Source: Sulfurovum sp.
Lineage (GTDB): Bacteria; Campylobacterota; Campylobacteria; Campylobacterales; Sulfurovaceae
Assembly: GCA_027012955.1 (NCBI GenBank)
Contig: JALUYL010000081.1
Coordinates: forward strand, 1 to 34,659
Length of the DNA stretch: 34,659 nt
Direction: 5' to 3'
Shown here piece after piece: positions 22,880 through 31,235 of the stretch; positions within the stretch are counted from its first letter, which is position 1, and every line of letters begins with the position of its first letter. Both the position numbers and the translations under genes were made by a program. The notes under the pieces were generated by a model, which was given only the letters and a program-made list of their open reading frames with translations, was not told the DNA's origin and did no database searches.

Positions 22880-23868
22880 CAAAAACAATTACAATCGCTC
22901 ATGGAAATGGTGGAGAAGAGAATAATGAACTTATCAAAAAAATCTTCTATAAAAACTTTGAAAATGATATTTTAGCCAAGAGTGAAGATGCAGCTGTCAT
23001 AGAAGATGGAAAACTTGCCTTTACTACTGACTCATTTACCGTGAGTCCTCTCTTTTTTCCTGGTGGAGATATAGGTAAGCTTGCAGTCTGTGGTACCTGT
23101 AATGACTTAGCCATGATGGGTGCAAAACCTAAGTATATGACTTGTTCAGTCATCATAGAAGAGGGCTTTTCTACAAGAGAGTTAGAAAAAATAGTCAAGT
23201 CTATGAAAACAGAACTAGAGATAAACGGAGCCATCGTTGTGAGTGGAGACACCAAAGTAGTACCCAAAGGTGCAGTCGATAAACTCTTCATCAACACCAC
23301 AGGCATAGGTACCATAGAACATAAAGGTATCACGGCCTCAGGACTAAAAGAGGGCATGAGTATCTTAGTCTCTCGTGATGTAGGTGCACATGGAGCAACT
23401 ATCTTTGCTGCACGTGAAGGCATAGAGTTGGCAAGCTCACTTCAAACAGATTGTGCATCACTATACCCACAAGTAAGAGCCCTCATGGACTCAGGTATCA
23501 ACATTGTAGCCTTACGTGATGCTACCCGTGGAGGAGTAAGTGCTGTACTCAATGAATGGGCAAAAACTTCAGACGTTTGTGTAGAAGTAAGAGAAGAGAG
23601 CATCCCTGTACAAGAAGAGGTCAGAGGTATCTGTGAGATGCTTGGATTTGAAGCCGTTGACCTTGCCAATGAGGGTACATTTGTACTGTGTGTGAATAAA
23701 GAAGATGAGCCTAAAGCTTTGGAGGTGTTGCAGCAAACACATACAACATCAGCCGTCATCGCTACAGTAAGCCAACAACACAAAGGCAGAGTCATACTAA
23801 ACTCCTCTTGGGGAACAAAACGGTTTTTGGATTTGCCTACGGGTGAGTTATTACCTCGGATTTGCTAA
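22876..23868 (+). CDS. hypE: Hydrogenase maturation protein HypE (thiocyanate/CN donor)
   Basis: A 330-aa PurM-like ATPase that dehydrates the carbamoyl group received from HypF to give cyanide for the active-site iron. The N-terminal AHGNGGEENNELIKKIF, DSFTVSPLFFPGGDIGKLAVC, GTCNDLAMMGAKP and VSGDTKVVPKG are ATP-binding blocks of the family. The protein ends in PRIC, the conserved PRxC tail whose Cys is carbamoylated, so it is complete. It overlaps hypD by 4 bp. The stop codon lies inside the promoter of the following vapBC-like pair. Confidence 0.96.
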   Translation: MTKTITIAHGNGGEENNELIKKIFYKNFENDILAKSEDAAVIEDGKLAFTTDSFTVSPLFFPGGDIGKLAVCGTCNDLAMMGAKPKYMTCSVIIEEGFSTRELEKIVKSMKTELEINGAIVVSGDTKVVPKGAVDKLFINTTGIGTIEHKGITASGLKEGMSILVSRDVGAHGATIFAAREGIELASSLQTDCASLYPQVRALMDSGINIVALRDATRGGVSAVLNEWAKTSDVCVEVREESIPVQEEVRGICEMLGFEAVDLANEGTFVLCVNKEDEPKALEVLQQTHTTSAVIATVSQQHKGRVILNSSWGTKRFLDLPTGELLPRIC

Positions 23869-23910
23869 ATTTGTATGTATATGGTATTATACATATAAAT
23901 AATATGTATA
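23862..23910 (+). promoter_or_regulatory. Promoter and inverted repeats before the vapBC-like pair
   Basis: TTGCTA (23862-23867), a 17-bp spacer and TATTAT (23885-23890) form a good sigma-70 promoter that begins over the hypE stop codon. TATGTATA (23874-23881), TATACATA (23888-23895) and TATGTATA (23903-23910) alternate in orientation across it. This fits autoregulation by an antitoxin/toxin complex. It also gives downstream hypX and hypA a promoter separate from the hypBCDE transcript. Confidence 0.55.
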
Positions 23911-23922
23911 AAAGGATATATA

Positions 23923-24168
23923 ATGACTATACGTAAAAACTTTTTATTTGAACAAGAAATAGCAAAACATCTTGAAGAGTTGGCTAAAACAGAGGGTAAG
24001 ACACAAACACAGATAGTGCAAGAGATGACAGAAGAGAGATATAGACAGATACGAAAAAAAAGAAGTCTGGATGCTCTAAAAAAGCTAAAGAATTCACCAG
24101 CCGCGAATATAGGTGATATTGATATACGACAAATACGTATAGAAAAAGCGTTAAAACATGCAGAATAA
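23923..24168 (+). CDS. Putative antitoxin of a VapBC-like pair
   Basis: An 81-aa basic protein. Residues 1-35 (TIRKNFLFEQEIAKHLEELA, then KTEGKTQTQIVQEM) read as a ribbon-helix-helix DNA-binding domain. The C-terminal half is charged and probably binds and blocks the toxin. It overlaps the PIN-domain gene by 11 bp, as toxin-antitoxin pairs usually do. Inverted repeats cover its promoter. The assignment rests on the pairing and fold pattern, not on a named family. Confidence 0.72.
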   Translation: MTIRKNFLFEQEIAKHLEELAKTEGKTQTQIVQEMTEERYRQIRKKRSLDALKKLKNSPAANIGDIDIRQIRIEKALKHAE

Positions 24169-24580
24169 TATCTTTGTAGATACGAATATCGTCATAGATA
24201 TGTGTGACAACAGCAGAGCACTACATGAGAATAGTTTTTCATGTATTACAAACTATTTGGAACAAGATAACTGTGAGATTTTTATCAATAGTGATACGCT
24301 TGCAAATGTATTTTATGTTCTGTCTAATCGTTCTACGCTAAATGAGGTTGAAGTGCTAGATAAAATGATGTTTGTAAATGATATTTTTACATTAGTGTCT
24401 ATTGAATCTGAAGATGTTGTCATGGCATTAGCGTTATGTGCTGATGGTTCTACACCTCATAAAGATTATGAAGATGCTATGCAGTATGTATGTGCTAAAA
24501 AAGTGGATGCTGACTTGATTGTGACTAATGATAAGGGGTTTGTTAGTTTGGATATTAGCATAGCTGGTACAAATGGATAG
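24158..24580 (+). CDS. PIN-domain toxin, VapC-like
   Basis: A 140-aa PIN-domain ribonuclease. The N-terminal NIFVDTNIVIDM gives the first acidic residue (D8). HKDYEDAMQY near 101-110 gives E105/D106, and DLIVTNDKGF near 119-128 gives D125. These fit the metal site of PIN nucleases. VapC relatives cut tRNA or rRNA when the antitoxin is degraded. It overlaps the antitoxin by 11 bp and the Abi-like gene by 8 bp. In an integrated island such a pair can select against loss of the island. Confidence 0.82.
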   Translation: MQNNIFVDTNIVIDMCDNSRALHENSFSCITNYLEQDNCEIFINSDTLANVFYVLSNRSTLNEVEVLDKMMFVNDIFTLVSIESEDVVMALALCADGSTPHKDYEDAMQYVCAKKVDADLIVTNDKGFVSLDISIAGTNG

Positions 24581-25625
24581 TATATTAAATTATGATAGTG
24601 TTGGTAAAGTACTATTTTTATTTATACCTATTCTACTATATTATAAATTGAACGGTCGTAAAAAATTTAAAGATAAATTTAATTCAATTTTTTCAGATAA
24701 TGATGAGCATTTACAAATAACTACAAATTTATTCATTCTCATAGAAATTGCAGTATGGACAATTATTGTTTTTTCTTTTTGGGATATATTCCTAGTTCAC
24801 CAGAATGTGAAAGATTTTGGACAATGGGGTGATTTCTTTGGTGGAGTACTCAATCCCATATTAACTTTTTTAACATTTGTTGGGCTAATGATAACTATCA
24901 TACTTCAACAAATAGAATTAAAAGAGTCAAGAGTAGAATTTAGTAGAACAGCAGATGCTTTAAGTAAACAAGAACAGCATATACAAATCCAAACTTTTGA
25001 AAATACTTTTTTTAAAATGCTTGAATTACATAATAATATTGTTGAAAATTTAAAGTTCAAATATACTGTCCCTATGTCACGGCACAATTATGAAGCATAT
25101 GATGAGAAAGCTAATGGCAGAGAAGTTTTTGAATTGGTTTTTAAGTTTTTATATTCAAATATGGGAACCGAAATAGACCCACTTAATCCATACATTAAGA
25201 GGATTCAAAATAAGAATAATCATATTCTTGGACAATACTTTAGAAACTTATATCAAATACTAAAATTCATCAAAAATCAAGAAGATTTATTAGGTAAAAA
25301 TCTTCAAAACTATGCAAATATTTTGAGAGCACAACTTTCAGCATATGAACTCATTTTTCTTTTTTTAAATTGTTTTGATGGTGTTTCAGATGAAGGACAA
25401 TTTAAAGAGTTGTTGATTGAATATGCGGTTTTACAACATTTTCCAATTAATAAAATAGAAAAAACAGATACTAAGATAAGTTATGAAGATTATATAATCA
25501 AATTATTTTTGTCAAATGGAAGAATTTTTTTCCTTAGGAAAAAAGCATTATCTCAATTTTATAAAAAAGATAAAAGTGCCTTTGATGTAAATAATATAAT
25601 GCTTTCAGAAAGAGTCTTTAATTGA
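24573..25625 (+). CDS. Putative phage abortive infection protein (PutAbiC-like)
   Basis: A 350-aa membrane protein. Hydrophobic segments lie at about 8-24, 49-72 and 88-112, followed by a short coiled coil (QIELKESRVEF to QEQHIQIQ). The cytosolic domain has FENTFFKMLELHNNIVENL, GQYFRNLYQILKFIKNQ and NYANILRAQLSAYELIFLFL, which match the pattern of the putative abortive-infection family. Members are thought to act in phage defence, with mechanism unknown. It is clearly more AT-rich than neighbouring hyp genes and overlaps the PIN gene by 8 bp and hypX by 4 bp. It was probably inserted with the toxin-antitoxin pair. Confidence 0.75.
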   Translation: MDSILNYDSVGKVLFLFIPILLYYKLNGRKKFKDKFNSIFSDNDEHLQITTNLFILIEIAVWTIIVFSFWDIFLVHQNVKDFGQWGDFFGGVLNPILTFLTFVGLMITIILQQIELKESRVEFSRTADALSKQEQHIQIQTFENTFFKMLELHNNIVENLKFKYTVPMSRHNYEAYDEKANGREVFELVFKFLYSNMGTEIDPLNPYIKRIQNKNNHILGQYFRNLYQILKFIKNQEDLLGKNLQNYANILRAQLSAYELIFLFLNCFDGVSDEGQFKELLIEYAVLQHFPINKIEKTDTKISYEDYIIKLFLSNGRIFFLRKKALSQFYKKDKSAFDVNNIMLSERVFN

Positions 25626-27274
25626 AACTCCTCCTCCTAGTCACCGCCTTCAACTCCCAAACCCAAGCAGTCTATACAAGACTGCAAGATAAGGGACATG
25701 AGATGTCTGTATGCTTTGCCATCTCTGAAGTTCAGATGTTAGAGGAGATAGAAGCTTACGAGCCAGAGTTGATACTCTGTCCATTTCTAAAAGCCTATTT
25801 GCCTGCAAGTATCTACGATAACTACCCAACATACATCTTTCACCCAGGACCCAGAGGGGACAGAGGACCTAATGCCTTGGAGTATGCCTTACAAAGTCAT
25901 ACAAAAAAAGAGTGGGGGCTTGTGGTGCTTCGTGCCAATAGTGAGTATGATGGTGGAGACATCTATGCAGAGCAAGACCTTATAGTACGTGATACGTACA
26001 AAGCTTCACTCTATAGACAGGAGATAGTTCAAGCTTCGTTAGATGCTTTAGATGGATTGTTTGAAAACATAGAGAAAGAGAAGTGTGTACCTCAAAAGCT
26101 TAACCCCATACATGAGCATTTTACACAAGCTAAAAGAGTCATAGACTGGCAGAATGATACCACACAGACCATCATCGATAAAATCTACCTCTCTGACTCT
26201 CTGCCTGGTGTGCTAGATGAGATACTTGGGGTTCCCTGCTATCTCTATGGTGTACACAAAGAAGAGAAGTTTAAAGGCAATCCCAAAGAGATACTTGCCA
26301 AGCGTGATGGTGCTATCTGTCTAGGGTGCATAGATGGTGCAGTGTGGATAACACATCTTAAAGAGGTAGGAGGGTTTAAACTTCCTGCTACCTATGTATT
26401 GAAAGAGAAACTGCAAGGCATAAAAGAAGAACGTTTACCTCTTATTTTTGATAAAAGTTATGAAACCTTTTATGAAGTAAGTATGGAGAAACGGGATAAT
26501 GTAGCCTACCTAAGTTTTAATTTTCATAATGGGGCAATGAGTACAGCTCAGTGCATACGACTCAAGTATGCAGTGGAGTATCTAAAAACACAATGTGAAG
26601 TGTTGGTACTCATCGGTGGTATGGACTTTTTTTCAAATGGCATACACCTCAATATACTAGAAGACTCAGCAAAGCAGGGTGAAGATGGTTGGGCAAACAT
26701 TAACGCGATGAATGACCTAGTCTCTGCCATACTCTATGCAGATGAAGTAGTGACTATTGCCTCTTTTGCTCGTAATGCAGGAGCAGGGGGAGTCTTTATG
26801 GGGCTTGCTTGTGACTATGTGGTAGGACGTGAAGGTGTGGTGCTGAACCCTCACTATAAAACTTTGGGGCTTAGTGGAAGTGAATACCACACCTATACAC
26901 TCCCTAAACGTGTGGGAGAAGAAGCGGCACAAGCACTTTTAGATGACTGTTTACCACTTTCTGTGACAAAAGCGAAGTCTTTAGGCATGGTAGATGAAGT
27001 CTTTGCTAGTAAGGATTATTATGAGGCATTGCATACCTATGCTAAAAGTAAATATGATGATGACTTCATCTGGGACAAACAAGATTACTTAGAAGAGAAC
27101 AGAGACAAGATAGAAGCACTCAAAGAGAAAGAACTTGAAGTGATGCACCCAGAATTTTGGGATGAGAAGAGTGACTTTCATACTTTACGACAAGAATTTG
27201 TCTATAAAGTCTGCCCAAGAGAGACTCCCAACAGACTCAAAGTAAAAATACAAAAGGATAAAGTCTATGCATGA
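25622..27274 (+). CDS. hypX: HypX/HoxX, CO-ligand synthesis under aerobic conditions
   Basis: A 550-aa two-domain enzyme. The N-terminal part resembles formyl-THF-dependent transferases (LLLLVTAFNSQTQAVYTRLQ, FHPGPRGDRGPNALEYAL near 77-94). The C-terminal part is an enoyl-CoA hydratase/isomerase-like domain (VLVLIGGMDFFSNGIHLNIL near 334-353, RNAGAGGVFMGLACDYVVGR near 384-403). HypX is known to convert a formyl group, via formyl-CoA, into the CO ligand of [NiFe]-hydrogenases when O2 is present. The TTG start at 25622 overlaps the Abi-like gene stop, and the protein then begins exactly where family members do. Its presence suggests hydrogenase assembly in microaerobic or oxic conditions. Confidence 0.93.
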   Translation: MKLLLLVTAFNSQTQAVYTRLQDKGHEMSVCFAISEVQMLEEIEAYEPELILCPFLKAYLPASIYDNYPTYIFHPGPRGDRGPNALEYALQSHTKKEWGLVVLRANSEYDGGDIYAEQDLIVRDTYKASLYRQEIVQASLDALDGLFENIEKEKCVPQKLNPIHEHFTQAKRVIDWQNDTTQTIIDKIYLSDSLPGVLDEILGVPCYLYGVHKEEKFKGNPKEILAKRDGAICLGCIDGAVWITHLKEVGGFKLPATYVLKEKLQGIKEERLPLIFDKSYETFYEVSMEKRDNVAYLSFNFHNGAMSTAQCIRLKYAVEYLKTQCEVLVLIGGMDFFSNGIHLNILEDSAKQGEDGWANINAMNDLVSAILYADEVVTIASFARNAGAGGVFMGLACDYVVGREGVVLNPHYKTLGLSGSEYHTYTLPKRVGEEAAQALLDDCLPLSVTKAKSLGMVDEVFASKDYYEALHTYAKSKYDDDFIWDKQDYLEENRDKIEALKEKELEVMHPEFWDEKSDFHTLRQEFVYKVCPRETPNRLKVKIQKDKVYA

Positions 27275-27608
27275 ATATAGTGTAGTACAAGCACTTTTAA
27301 ATCAGTGTGAAGAGGTAGCAGCACAAAATGATGCGACCAAGGTCACCAAAGTCATTACCAAGATAGGGGTTATGTCAGGTATAGAAACACATTTGCTACA
27401 AACTGCTTTTGATACTTTTAAAGAAGGGACGATTTGTGCAGAGGCTGAGTTTATACAGAACATACAGAAACTCAAGCTTGAGTGTAAAGAGTGTGGCAAT
27501 GTATTTGAGGTGGATGAAGTGCGTTATTTTTGCGTCGAGTGTGAGAGTCTTAGGGTCAAAGTACTCGATGGGGAAGATATGTACCTCATGAGTTTAGAAA
27601 TGAATTAA
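27267..27608 (+). CDS. hypA: Hydrogenase nickel chaperone HypA
   Basis: A 113-aa nickel metallochaperone partner of HypB. It starts MHEYSVVQALL, giving the conserved His2 and Glu3 that bind nickel. The zinc site is formed by CKEC near 73 and CVEC near 90. Length is typical. It overlaps hypX by 8 bp. Its separation from hypB by the toxin-antitoxin/Abi module means the HypA/HypB partners may be made from different promoters. Confidence 0.94.
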   Translation: MHEYSVVQALLNQCEEVAAQNDATKVTKVITKIGVMSGIETHLLQTAFDTFKEGTICAEAEFIQNIQKLKLECKECGNVFEVDEVRYFCVECESLRVKVLDGEDMYLMSLEMN

Positions 27609-27618
27609 AGGAATAAGT

Positions 27619-28368
27619 ATGCAAGAATATTGGGAATTATATATGAAAAATTTAGAGGGAAAACCAGCCTCTATACAATTTAATGCAGGTATCTCTATGG
27701 AGGTTGATGAGTTACAATACACTTACCCTATAGTTGCATTTGTCAAAGCGAAGCTCAAAGACCCTAAAGAGAATGGATTACTTTCGGAAAATGAAGAACC
27801 AGAGATACTTTTTATGGAAGACAAGCTTGAAGCAGCGATGATAAAGTTTCGTATAGGAAAGTATGTGGGGCGTGTGATAAGTGATGACTATGTGACCTTT
27901 TTGTATTATGTGCAGTTTACCTACAACTGGCCTGACTTCATCGAATTTGCACTGAATGAACATGGCTCATATGAGGTGATAAATGGACACAGTGAAGATA
28001 CTGAGTGGAACTACTACAAAAAATTACTTTACCCTACAGCCAGAGAGTGGCAGCTCATACAAAACCATAAAGTCTGTGACAACCTCAAACAACAAGGTGA
28101 CAGCCTACACTTGGCACGTGCGATAGAGCATAAAATATTTATGCCCTCTGTAGAAAAAAAAGAAGCACTGCAAGAAGCACTTCTTGCCAAAGGGTTTAAG
28201 ATAAAAACAGAGATAGAAAATGAAGATGGTATCAAAGGCTTGGACTTTTATCGTTTGGACAAACCTTTTTATCATGACATAGATGCTATTACACTCAGTC
28301 TTATAGACATTGCTGAAGCACATGATGCACAGTATGATGGCTGGGAAACGAGTGTAGTTAAATCATAA
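27619..28368 (+). CDS. DUF695 plus RraB-like domain protein
   Basis: A 249-aa soluble protein. The first half (about 1-135; YWELYMKNLEGKPASIQFN near the start, YPTAREWQLIQ near its end) resembles DUF695. The second half (about 160-249; FYRLDKPFYHDIDAIT, AHDAQYDGWETSVV) resembles the RraB regulator of RNase E activity. Similar two-domain proteins occur in many bacteria without known function. It follows hypA by 10 bp after AAAGGAATAAGT, so it belongs to the hypX-hypA transcript. Its 3' end overlaps the convergent protease gene by 11 bp. Confidence 0.75.
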   Translation: MQEYWELYMKNLEGKPASIQFNAGISMEVDELQYTYPIVAFVKAKLKDPKENGLLSENEEPEILFMEDKLEAAMIKFRIGKYVGRVISDDYVTFLYYVQFTYNWPDFIEFALNEHGSYEVINGHSEDTEWNYYKKLLYPTAREWQLIQNHKVCDNLKQQGDSLHLARAIEHKIFMPSVEKKEALQEALLAKGFKIKTEIENEDGIKGLDFYRLDKPFYHDIDAITLSLIDIAEAHDAQYDGWETSVVKS

Positions 28369-28891
28369 CCCCTCGTGGATCTTTAGCTCTATCGATAATC
28401 TCTGTGAGTGGGGTAGTGTTCTTTTTTTGTGTATAGCGTATGCCATGCTTAGCAAGGTACTGCAATACCACAGAGACATACCCCTCAAAAGCACCCACAA
28501 TTTCGTCACTCAACCCAAAAGTAAAGGTGACTTCGGCAGGGACTATACCTATAACGATAGCCTCTGGAACCTCTTTACCTTGAAGTTCCATCATATCCAT
28601 ACATTGTAGTATCCCTATCTCATGGGCACCACCATTGTTAAGACCATACCCTGAGATTTCTTGTGCAGGAATAGCATAAATAGAAGCAGGGGTATCGTCA
28701 AGCTGTAGGCAGTCCAGTATGACGATATGATCATTTTCTTCAAGTACATTAAGAAGATGAATTCCTTCAACGCCACCATTGATGATTTGGATATTTGTAT
28801 CAAAAGTATAATTTTCATTCAGATAAGTAGCTGCATACACACCTAATCCATCATCTTTTTGAAGTACGTTTCCTATGCCTATGATTATCAT
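28358..28891 (-). CDS. Second hydrogenase maturation endopeptidase (HyaD/HycI family)
   Basis: A 177-aa protease of the family that cuts [NiFe]-hydrogenase large subunits. The three metal positions are present: Asp in IIIGIGNVLQKDDGLGVY (where many members have Glu), Asp in IVILDCLQLDD, and His in GGAHEIGILQCMDMM. This site looks more complete than that of HydD. The group 2 large subunit in the window has no cleavable extension, so its target is either HydB or a hydrogenase encoded elsewhere. It is transcribed against the hypA operon and ends the hydrogenase part of the island. Confidence 0.88.
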   Translation of the reverse strand: MIIIGIGNVLQKDDGLGVYAATYLNENYTFDTNIQIINGGVEGIHLLNVLEENDHIVILDCLQLDDTPASIYAIPAQEISGYGLNNGGAHEIGILQCMDMMELQGKEVPEAIVIGIVPAEVTFTFGLSDEIVGAFEGYVSVVLQYLAKHGIRYTQKKNTTPLTEIIDRAKDPRGVMI

Positions 28892-29144
28892 ATAAGTCCA
28901 TTTATTTAGTTATTAGATTATAGCTTAATAGGTTTTAGTTTCATGTGGATAGTTAGGAATGCGTTCGATTGGAGAGTGTACAGTGAATTTGGAATATGAT
29001 AAAAGATATATAATTTCTGATATTTTGAGAACTAGATGAGGGAGTATATGTGTCTTCATTTGGGGTAGAACATCAGTAATCTTGCGAATTACAGAAAAAT
29101 TTGCAGAAGAGGAGGAAAAGATGAAACTTTTATACTTCTCAAGT

Positions 29145-29921
29145 TTAGGAGTGTATTTCCTTTTTTAGTCTTTTTATCATATAGGGAACGTAAAATAGAT
29201 TAGATTTGTAATTTGGCTCAGCATCAAGTAAGTCAATATGCTTGAGAAGAAACTCATCTTTTACTTTTAAATAAGTTTTTAGTAAATATTTATTATCTTT
29301 CGTTGTTTTTAAATCTAAGGTTTTCTTTAAGTTAGTATATATAGCCATTTTGTCTGAAAACTTTTGTTTATCTTCATATTTGAAAACCATATAAAGAGCG
29401 GAAAATTTTAGTGCTTGAATAAACTGTCGATTGTTACCAAATGAATCTTGAACTAAGGTCTCAAAATCATCTATGGTATTGCGAAGAACATATTCACTTA
29501 GTTCTTTATTGCATTTTAGAAAAATAAAATTAATAAATTCATCACGTGTAAAGTTCTCAATATCTATATCGGTTAATCTGAATTCACTATCAATCAATTC
29601 TTCTTTATTATGTTGGATCATATATATCATAAAAGTTTTGATAATATTAGTAGAAAAAATATCATCATTATTAGAAGGCATAGTTATATTTTTTCTAAAA
29701 AAGTTTAAAAATTTGAAGTAGAAATCAATAAAAAAATTATGCATTAGAGTAAAATCTTTGATATCTCCAAATAAATTCCAAAAATCTATATGTAATCTTT
29801 CATTGGCCATGGCAAAGCGCACTAATCTTAGTAGCTCAGGTTTCTCATTCTCCCAGTTTCTAATGGTTCTTGAGGTTACATTTATTTTATGTGCGATTTC
29901 TTCTTGAGTGACTTTTTTCAT
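29145..29921 (-). CDS. HTH regulator of the integration module (258 aa)
   Basis: Residues 5-25 (TQEEIAHKINVTSRTIRNWE) are a clear helix-turn-helix. The remaining 230 residues are rich in Phe, Asn, Asp and Lys and match no family I know. The gene is strongly AT-rich, like the integrase, and is divergent from it with 136 bp between. That intergenic region holds the integrase promoter and an ATTCC palindrome, so this protein is a plausible repressor of integrase expression and of its own gene. The ATG has AAGG at a suitable distance. Confidence 0.65.
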   Translation of the reverse strand: MKKVTQEEIAHKINVTSRTIRNWENEKPELLRLVRFAMANERLHIDFWNLFGDIKDFTLMHNFFIDFYFKFLNFFRKNITMPSNNDDIFSTNIIKTFMIYMIQHNKEELIDSEFRLTDIDIENFTRDEFINFIFLKCNKELSEYVLRNTIDDFETLVQDSFGNNRQFIQALKFSALYMVFKYEDKQKFSDKMAIYTNLKKTLDLKTTKDNKYLLKTYLKVKDEFLLKHIDLLDAEPNYKSNLFYVPYMIKRLKKEIHS

Positions 29922-29951
29922 AACTTTCCTTCCCTAATTATAACATAAAAA

Positions 29952-30000
29952 GGAATTTTATTCCTATACTGTTGACAATAAAATATTTTTATACTATACT
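29952..30000 (+). promoter_or_regulatory. Integrase promoter with adjacent ATTCC palindrome
   Basis: TTGACA (29972-29977), a 17-bp spacer and TATACT (29995-30000) make a near-perfect sigma-70 promoter 58 bp before the integrase ATG. GGAATTTTATTCC (29952-29964), a palindrome, lies directly upstream, and another ATTCC copy is at 30030-30034. They are candidate operators for the divergent HTH regulator. Confidence 0.7.
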
Positions 30001-30057
30001 TCCTCTTATATGTATTAAATATGAAATATATTCCTATTATTAATTAAAGGCTGAAGA

Positions 30058-31176
30058 ATGGCAAGACAAAAAAGTAAAAAATATGATGGTGTTTATCAAA
30101 ATAAACTTCAAAATGGTGATGCTAGTTACTATATTGCATACAATGATGAATATGGTAAAAAAATATGGTTAAAAATTGGGAAGAAAAGTCATGGAGTCAA
30201 TGAGGCATTTTGTCATAACAAAAGAAATGAAATAATGTTAAAAGTAAAACTTGGTGAAGACATACCAATAAAAAATAAAAAAAATAAGTCATATATTTTT
30301 AAAGAGGCTTATCAAGATTATATAGAATGGGTAAAGTTAGAAAAAAAAACTTGGAGGAACGATAAAGTATGTTTTGAAATACATCTTGCACCTCATTTGG
30401 GTACTCGCGAAGTAAGTTCTTTAGAAAGTATAGATTTTGAATTTATAAAGTCTAAAAAAATGAGTGAAGGTTTTGCGAATGCTACTGTAAGGGGTATATT
30501 AGCTACCGCAAGACAGATATTTAATTATATTATACGCACTAATAAAATAAAAAATTTTATAAACCCGATTAGTGACGGAAAAGTAAAAATGCCAAAAGTC
30601 AACAATAAAAAGTTAGGTTTTTTTACCTTTGAACAGATTGAAAAAGTATTTTTTGAATTAAAAAAAGAAAGATCACCTCTAAAATATAATCTTACATTAT
30701 TATTACTGCATACTGGTGCACGATTTAGCGAAGTTGCTTCTTTGACTTGGAATGATATAAATTTTGATAATAATCTTATTTATTTTAAGGAAACAAAAGA
30801 CGGCAATGCCCGGCATATAGTTATGACTAGTCCTTTAATAAAATTAATAAATGAGCTCTATAAAAGTAAAAAAAATAATCTTGTTATTGCAGGAAGATTT
30901 GGCGTACAATCACCGGCAATGCCGAAACAGTGGCAAACAATTGTTGATAAGATTGTTCCGAATAATATTGGTGCCGGAAAATATCGTTTAACAACTCATA
31001 GTCTTAGACATACACATGCAAGTTGGCTTGCGATATCTGGAATGGATATAAGGCATATACAGGTGCAACTAGGTCATAGAACTTTGGAAATGACAGAACG
31101 ATACAGTCACTTAATTCCCGACAAGAGATATGAATTAACAAAAGAAGTATTTGATGAGATCGGAAATTTGTTATGA
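30058..31176 (+). CDS. Tyrosine recombinase (island integrase)
   Basis: A 372-aa site-specific recombinase. The N-terminal part (1-180) contains an AP2-like arm-binding stretch and a core-binding domain. The catalytic domain shows R222 (LLLHTGARFSEVASLTW), K247 (KETKDG), H314 and R317 (THSLRHTHASW), H340 (VQLGHRTLEM) and the nucleophile Y349 (ERYSHL). All catalytic residues are present, so it should be active. It lies 1.5 kb inside attR, and the tRNA repeat matches the usual target of this family. It has a strong promoter and is AT-rich compared with the hydrogenase genes. Confidence 0.95.
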   Translation: MARQKSKKYDGVYQNKLQNGDASYYIAYNDEYGKKIWLKIGKKSHGVNEAFCHNKRNEIMLKVKLGEDIPIKNKKNKSYIFKEAYQDYIEWVKLEKKTWRNDKVCFEIHLAPHLGTREVSSLESIDFEFIKSKKMSEGFANATVRGILATARQIFNYIIRTNKIKNFINPISDGKVKMPKVNNKKLGFFTFEQIEKVFFELKKERSPLKYNLTLLLLHTGARFSEVASLTWNDINFDNNLIYFKETKDGNARHIVMTSPLIKLINELYKSKKNNLVIAGRFGVQSPAMPKQWQTIVDKIVPNNIGAGKYRLTTHSLRHTHASWLAISGMDIRHIQVQLGHRTLEMTERYSHLIPDKRYELTKEVFDEIGNLL

Positions 31177-31235
31177 GTAGAACATTGAAAAGTGTGTTTA
31201 GTAACTTAAATAATTCAAGGATAGAGGAATATTAA

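Noticed and set aside
29121-29168. A 15-codon peptide gene after a perfect AGGAGG
   Set aside because: It is very short and overlaps the 3' end of the minus-strand HTH gene. The same frame is open upstream without a start codon, so it may be a gene remnant; there is not enough evidence to call it.
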